Shown one piece after another: positions 60,750 to 64,000 of a stretch of 64,000 nucleotides of DNA. The position numbers and the translations under genes are program-made. Where the stretch lies: assembly GCF_009601165.1 (NCBI RefSeq), contig NZ_WIRE01000001.1:1302001-1366000 (forward strand), given 5' to 3'. Within the stretch, counting starts at the first letter, position 1; each line of letters begins with the position of its first letter. This DNA is from Alcanivorax sediminis. GTDB lineage: Bacteria > Pseudomonadota > Gammaproteobacteria > Pseudomonadales > Alcanivoracaceae. The notes under the pieces were generated by a model. The model saw nothing but the letters and a program-made list of their open reading frames with translations. It made no database searches and was not told where the DNA came from.

Positions 60750-60989
60750 ATGCGAGTGGATATTCAGGTGGCGTTTGGACGGGCGGTAAAACTTCGCCGT
60801 ACAGAGTTAGATTTGAGTCAGGAAGAATTGGCCGATGCCTCTACATTGGCTCGTTCCTTCGTGTCTGGCGTAGAGCGCGGTGAATCAAATGCTTCCACAG
60901 CTTCTGTCTGGAAACTTGCCAAAGCCCTAAACTGCATGCCGTCGGACTTGTGGCTCGCTGCTGAGCGGATTTACCAAGCTGCTCGATAG
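60750..60989 (+). CDS. XRE-family transcriptional regulator
   Basis: 79 residues from the ATG at 60750, with GGAGG three bases upstream; a longer frame starting at 60651 is less likely. Helix-turn-helix of the Cro/CI type: GRAVKLRRTELDLSQEELAD, STLARSFVSGVERGESN, and the following LAKALN. It probably controls the divergent lipoprotein operon and itself. Confidence 0.85.
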   Translation: MRVDIQVAFGRAVKLRRTELDLSQEELADASTLARSFVSGVERGESNASTASVWKLAKALNCMPSDLWLAAERIYQAAR

Positions 60990-61013
60990 AATGCACGATG
61001 CCTACATCCCATG

Positions 61014-61883
61014 TTATTGATTGGCTAATTTGGCTCTAAGGTTGGTAGGGTCTACAGTTTTAGAAGAGGGGGGATCTCTTTTGTCTGAGCTGAATTCCTC
61101 GACTACTTGAAGACCCTCATCCTCCCCATACTCGAACCAAGCATTCATCAGCCCAGCCTGAGCGACTCTGTCCAGCTCGGTTTGATTGATCCCCGCATCC
61201 TTGCGAGCCTTCCCCTCTTCCTTGGCATGGGTGACGGCCTCCATCATGGATTTCTCTGCCCGTAAGGTTAGGTCCACGTAGTAGATCGGTGCCCGGTGGC
61301 TCTGGGCGGTGCTCTTGCCGCGCAGCTTGAGCTCCAGTGGCAGGGTAGCCAGGTTGCCGCCACTGATGGCATGGAAGTAGCGTAGCCGGGCTGCCAGGGT
61401 GCGGATGCTGTTGTAGCCGGTGGTCCGGAACACGAAACAGCCCAGCTCATCGTCATTCCCGATGCGGACATAGAGACGGCCATAGGGCTTGCACAGCCCG
61501 TGGCTGCCGTAGTCGCACAGATCCGGTGAGGGGCAGGGCAGTGATTCCAGTCCATTCTCGGTATGCCGCCGGCATGTCTCCCCATTGCCTGCACACAGCG
61601 GCCTGCCGCTCTTGCGGTCAAAGAAGGTGTACTCCGCTCGCAAGTTCAGATCAGGGTCATTGAAGGGCACGGTGATCGGGATGCTGCGGAGTTTGTTGCC
61701 CTTGGTGTCCTGGCGCAGGGCCTCATCCAGCGGGTGGGGCAGCCAGCCTTCCTTGGTCTGGATCTGGGTGGTGATGGTGAACTGATCGTCTTTCTCGGGC
61801 AGACGCTTGCCGTTCTTCTCCACCACGCGACCGATGCTGATGCGACCGATCACGGGTGGGGTAATGGCGAGTCCTTTGATCAT
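61014..61883 (-). CDS. ICE-type conserved protein (often annotated hydrolase or metal-binding)
   Basis: 289 residues from the ATG at 61883, preceded by AGGAG; a longer frame upstream lacks this site. Contains clustered cysteines (CAGNGETCRRHTENG, CPSPDLCDYGSHGLC) that may bind metal, and an RI-rich start (MIKGLAITPPVIGRISIGRV). This protein is found next to a YqaJ exonuclease in many integrative and conjugative elements of gammaproteobacteria, and may act as its single-strand-annealing or accessory partner. That role is inference. Confidence 0.7.
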   Translation of the reverse strand: MIKGLAITPPVIGRISIGRVVEKNGKRLPEKDDQFTITTQIQTKEGWLPHPLDEALRQDTKGNKLRSIPITVPFNDPDLNLRAEYTFFDRKSGRPLCAGNGETCRRHTENGLESLPCPSPDLCDYGSHGLCKPYGRLYVRIGNDDELGCFVFRTTGYNSIRTLAARLRYFHAISGGNLATLPLELKLRGKSTAQSHRAPIYYVDLTLRAEKSMMEAVTHAKEEGKARKDAGINQTELDRVAQAGLMNAWFEYGEDEGLQVVEEFSSDKRDPPSSKTVDPTNLRAKLANQ

Positions 61884-61957
61884 GGGATTCTCCTGATAGA
61901 TAACAGGCATAGACGCAGCCGGGCCTGGCCCGGCTGTTATGCCGTGAGTCATGAGAG

Positions 61958-62965
61958 TTAGGCGTTGGGGCGAACCAGGAAGCGACGGCTCCCGGCCTTG
62001 TGCTTGGGGTACTGCTTGAGCAGGTCAGGCTGATCCTGAAGCAGGGCTTTCGTGTCCAGGCTGGTGGAGTCCTTGCTGCGCTTCCAGGTCACAGAGCCCT
62101 CGGTGAAGGTGGCCTTGCTGGCCAACCCCATGGTCTGCTGGATGCGTTGCTTGAGGGTGGATTCCCGGTCGTTCAATCGGCCCAAGGTGTCCCGCAGATC
62201 CAGCAATTCATTGAAGTCGCCTGCCATGGCCGGGTTATCCGTGAGATCCACGGTTTCCCCTTTGTCTTGGGGGTAGAGGGCTTGAAGGGCGTTCCCGGCA
62301 GAGTCGGAGCCATCCGGGTCCGGTGGCGTATCCGCCTCCACCAGCTGCCAGAACTCCCGCTCCAGCTCGTACAGGTGAGCGATCAACGCCTCATCCCGTT
62401 CGATGCGATGAATCTGCAACTCCTGTCCGCAGATCAACACGGCCACATCGGCAGCCTGCTTTCCGGTGACCGCTAGCTGATGCTGCACTTGGCATTGGAT
62501 GTACTCGGGAACCCCATCGGCCCAGAGCTTGGCGCCGTACTGGCCGGTGGTCTTGCACTCGAGGATCTGTACGTCATCGTTACCCACCACGGCGTAATCC
62601 AGATTGGCGAGCATCCAGGGCTTGTCTTCATCCGGGTGCTGCAGAACGGAATTCACCCGCCGAACCTTGTTGCCGGTGATCTTGGCGTAAGCCTCGGCCA
62701 CCTTGGGCTCCAGCAGGGTGCCCCAGTAGAGCGGCGATTGGATGTCATCGGGATCAGGCGCGGGTAACAGACCATCGCGCCCGGTCTTGATCATCCACAG
62801 CTCCAGCGGTGACTGGTACGGGCTGATGCCGACGGCGGCAGCCGCATCACTGGCGCCAATGCCCTGCTTGCGGATCTTCAGCCAGTCCTCCCGGCTCATC
62901 TGCTTGGTAGAGACAAGGCGCAGTGCCGGGCGCTGGGTAGGAGTTGTGCTTTTCGGTTGTGCCAT
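61958..62965 (-). CDS. YqaJ-family viral recombinase/exonuclease
   Basis: 335 residues from the ATG at 62965 (AGGAGAA upstream). YqaJ/lambda-exonuclease-like nuclease: RKQGIGASDAAAAVGISPY, YWGTLLEPKVAEAY, ANLDYAVV, ILECKTTG (the catalytic Glu-x-Lys), QCQVQHQLAVTGK. It resects double-strand DNA ends for recombination. Basic C-terminus. Second gene of the minus-strand block; the hairpin at 62988-63011 separates it from the gene upstream. Confidence 0.9.
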   Translation of the reverse strand: MAQPKSTTPTQRPALRLVSTKQMSREDWLKIRKQGIGASDAAAAVGISPYQSPLELWMIKTGRDGLLPAPDPDDIQSPLYWGTLLEPKVAEAYAKITGNKVRRVNSVLQHPDEDKPWMLANLDYAVVGNDDVQILECKTTGQYGAKLWADGVPEYIQCQVQHQLAVTGKQAADVAVLICGQELQIHRIERDEALIAHLYELEREFWQLVEADTPPDPDGSDSAGNALQALYPQDKGETVDLTDNPAMAGDFNELLDLRDTLGRLNDRESTLKQRIQQTMGLASKATFTEGSVTWKRSKDSTSLDTKALLQDQPDLLKQYPKHKAGSRRFLVRPNA

Positions 62966-62987
62966 GAGTGTTCTCCTGACAAAGAAA

Positions 62988-63011
62988 AGCCCCGGCACAA
63001 TGGCCGGGGCT
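62988..63011 (-). terminator. Hairpin before the exonuclease gene
   Basis: AGCCCCGGC and GCCGGGGCT with a 6-nt loop; with the TTTTCTTT tract on the minus strand it could act as a terminator or attenuator upstream of the exonuclease gene. Confidence 0.6.
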
Positions 63012-63056
63012 AGAAGTAAGGGAAGGGGATGGAGAGTGAGTGATGCCTAAATGGCA

Positions 63057-63482
63057 TCATGCGGCGCGGCCTGACGACGAGGGTGGCTCATCACCTATCT
63101 CGAAGAAGTCATTCACCAGCGCTTCGATATAGCGTTCGGCTTGCTTGTCGCTGGGGAGGTGGCCGGTAGTAAGCAGTTGCTCACCCAGCCATTCGCCCAG
63201 CTCGCTGACCACTTCGTACTCGAAGATGCCGGGGCGTCCACGGGGTTCGAACCAGATGTGGGAGACGGTTTGCCACAGTGGGTCCAGGTATTCACAGGAG
63301 GCGATGATCAGCTCGATGCAGCCACTGTCCCAGGTCTCCAGGATGCGGCGACTGCGCCCCGGATCGCCGGGGTGGCACATCAAGCCTTCATGCAGGAACG
63401 CGCCCCACACCGCTGCCAATTCAGCAGGCATAGGGCGGCAGTCCCATACCGCCAACAGGCGGTAGAGCCATTTCAGATCCAT
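63057..63482 (-). CDS. ICE-type conserved protein of unknown function
   Basis: 141 residues, GGAGAAC before the ATG. Trp/Leu-rich N-terminus (MDLKWLYRLLAVWDCRP) and an acidic C-terminus (NDFFEIGDEPPSSSG). No family recognised. Located between the exonuclease and the DUF932-like gene. Confidence 0.6.
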   Translation of the reverse strand: MDLKWLYRLLAVWDCRPMPAELAAVWGAFLHEGLMCHPGDPGRSRRILETWDSGCIELIIASCEYLDPLWQTVSHIWFEPRGRPGIFEYEVVSELGEWLGEQLLTTGHLPSDKQAERYIEALVNDFFEIGDEPPSSSGRAA

Positions 63483-63542
63483 GGTGTTCTCCAGGTTTTT
63501 TTAATGCGGGAATAGAGAGGGGAAGAAAAGATCCGACCGGTA

Positions 63543-64000
63543 TCAGGCGACCAGCAGGGAAGTTTGCTCCAGAGCACGTTGCTTGATCTGGGCACCCTTG
63601 CCGAACCAGGCCGAGTCCAGCCGGTTGTCGGTGCTGCGGGCTCGTCGCTCATGGTCCACGAACTCGGTGACCGCATTGAGCAGGCCGTAGGCTGTGTTCT
63701 TGGCGGACGTCAGATCCGACCCGCGACCGGCACCCTCATACAGAGCCATGGCTTTCTTCATGGCCTGTTCGTTGGCCTTCACCGGCATGCCCGGTGGCTG
63801 ATAGCCGGTGTCGGTGAAGATGGTCTGCATGACCTTCTTGGCGGTCTTGCGGGTAATGCGGCGCTCGCTGAGGGCCTTCAGGCGATACATGAAGTCATCC
63901 CAGGCAGAGACAGAGATGCCTAGCTGCTTCTTCACCGACTGCGGATCAAAGGTGGTGTTGTGGCGTACCTTCACCGCATGGGTATTGCCATTCAGTGCCA
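63543..64000 (-). CDS. DUF932-like protein, cut by the window edge
   Basis: C-terminal part (about 152 codons) of a protein whose frame stays open to base 64000, where the minus strand reads in phase ALNGNTHAVKVRHN. DUF932 proteins occur in conjugative elements and plasmids, next to recombination genes. The tail has YEGAGRGSDLTSAKNTAYGL and FVDHERRARSTDNRLDSAWF, typical of the family. Role unknown; the start and most of the protein lie to the right. Confidence 0.7.
   Translation of the reverse strand, partial: ALNGNTHAVKVRHNTTFDPQSVKKQLGISVSAWDDFMYRLKALSERRITRKTAKKVMQTIFTDTGYQPPGMPVKANEQAMKKAMALYEGAGRGSDLTSAKNTAYGLLNAVTEFVDHERRARSTDNRLDSAWFGKGAQIKQRALEQTSLLVA

Overview
The window looks like a chromosome segment of a marine gammaproteobacterium, most likely Alcanivorax or a close relative. 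I base this on moderately GC-rich DNA, the classic order queG-nnr-tsaE-amidase-mutL-miaA-hfq-hflX-hflK-hflC-hisZ-purA, an orn/rsgA/psd block and a complete biotin cluster. This is recognition by eye; no database was searched. About the first 47.8 kb is core chromosome. The remaining 16 kb is an accessory island that runs off the right edge.

Core, left to right: the C-terminal part of gltB with gltD (glutamate synthase) and hemE; a run of minus-strand genes (hot-dog thioesterase, pterin carbinolamine dehydratase, a lipoprotein, a small exported protein overlapping a fatty-acid desaturase, acyl-CoA dehydrogenase, a BLUF blue-light sensor, a ComB-type phosphatase, an exported protein, comF). Divergent from comF is bioB-bioF-bioH-bioC, followed by bioD, so the whole late biotin pathway plus pimeloyl-ACP synthesis is present. 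Next come two exported phosphatases (PhoD-like and calcineurin-like). Then a PHA-synthase-like hydrolase, psd, a rhodanese and rsgA lie on the minus strand, with orn diverging from rsgA. The long housekeeping run from nnr to purA follows. Two tandem alkaline phosphatases, one predicted periplasmic and one lipoprotein, end the core with two small exported or membrane proteins. Four extracytoplasmic phosphatases in one window suggest investment in organic-phosphate scavenging.

Island (about 47.85 kb to the right edge): it begins at a sequence resembling the 3' end of a minus-strand tRNA followed by an intact terminator, with the tRNA body replaced by foreign-looking DNA. The island then holds: (i) an AlpA-like regulator, an inovirus-Gp2/YfjJ-like protein, a HerA/FtsK-type ATPase and a second Gp2-like protein, with a perfect 15-bp palindrome between the ATPase and the second Gp2 gene; (ii) a decayed 3' fragment of a umuC/rulB-type DNA polymerase V gene; (iii) a 1277-residue SIR2-domain protein, probably anti-phage, followed by two small membrane-protein genes; (iv) two adjacent lipoprotein genes divergent from an XRE regulator whose ribosome-binding site lies in a perfect inverted repeat; (v) a minus-strand block typical of integrative and conjugative elements: a protein often annotated as hydrolase or metal-binding, a YqaJ-family exonuclease, an unknown protein and a DUF932-like protein cut by the window edge. 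No integrase or conjugation gene is visible, so they should lie to the right if this is an ICE.

Intergenic DNA in the core also carries a scattered family of short-word repeats (7-8 nt words in near-tandem, often as inverted pairs). One copy forms the first codons of miaA. No CRISPR array, rRNA, intact tRNA or complete insertion sequence was seen.
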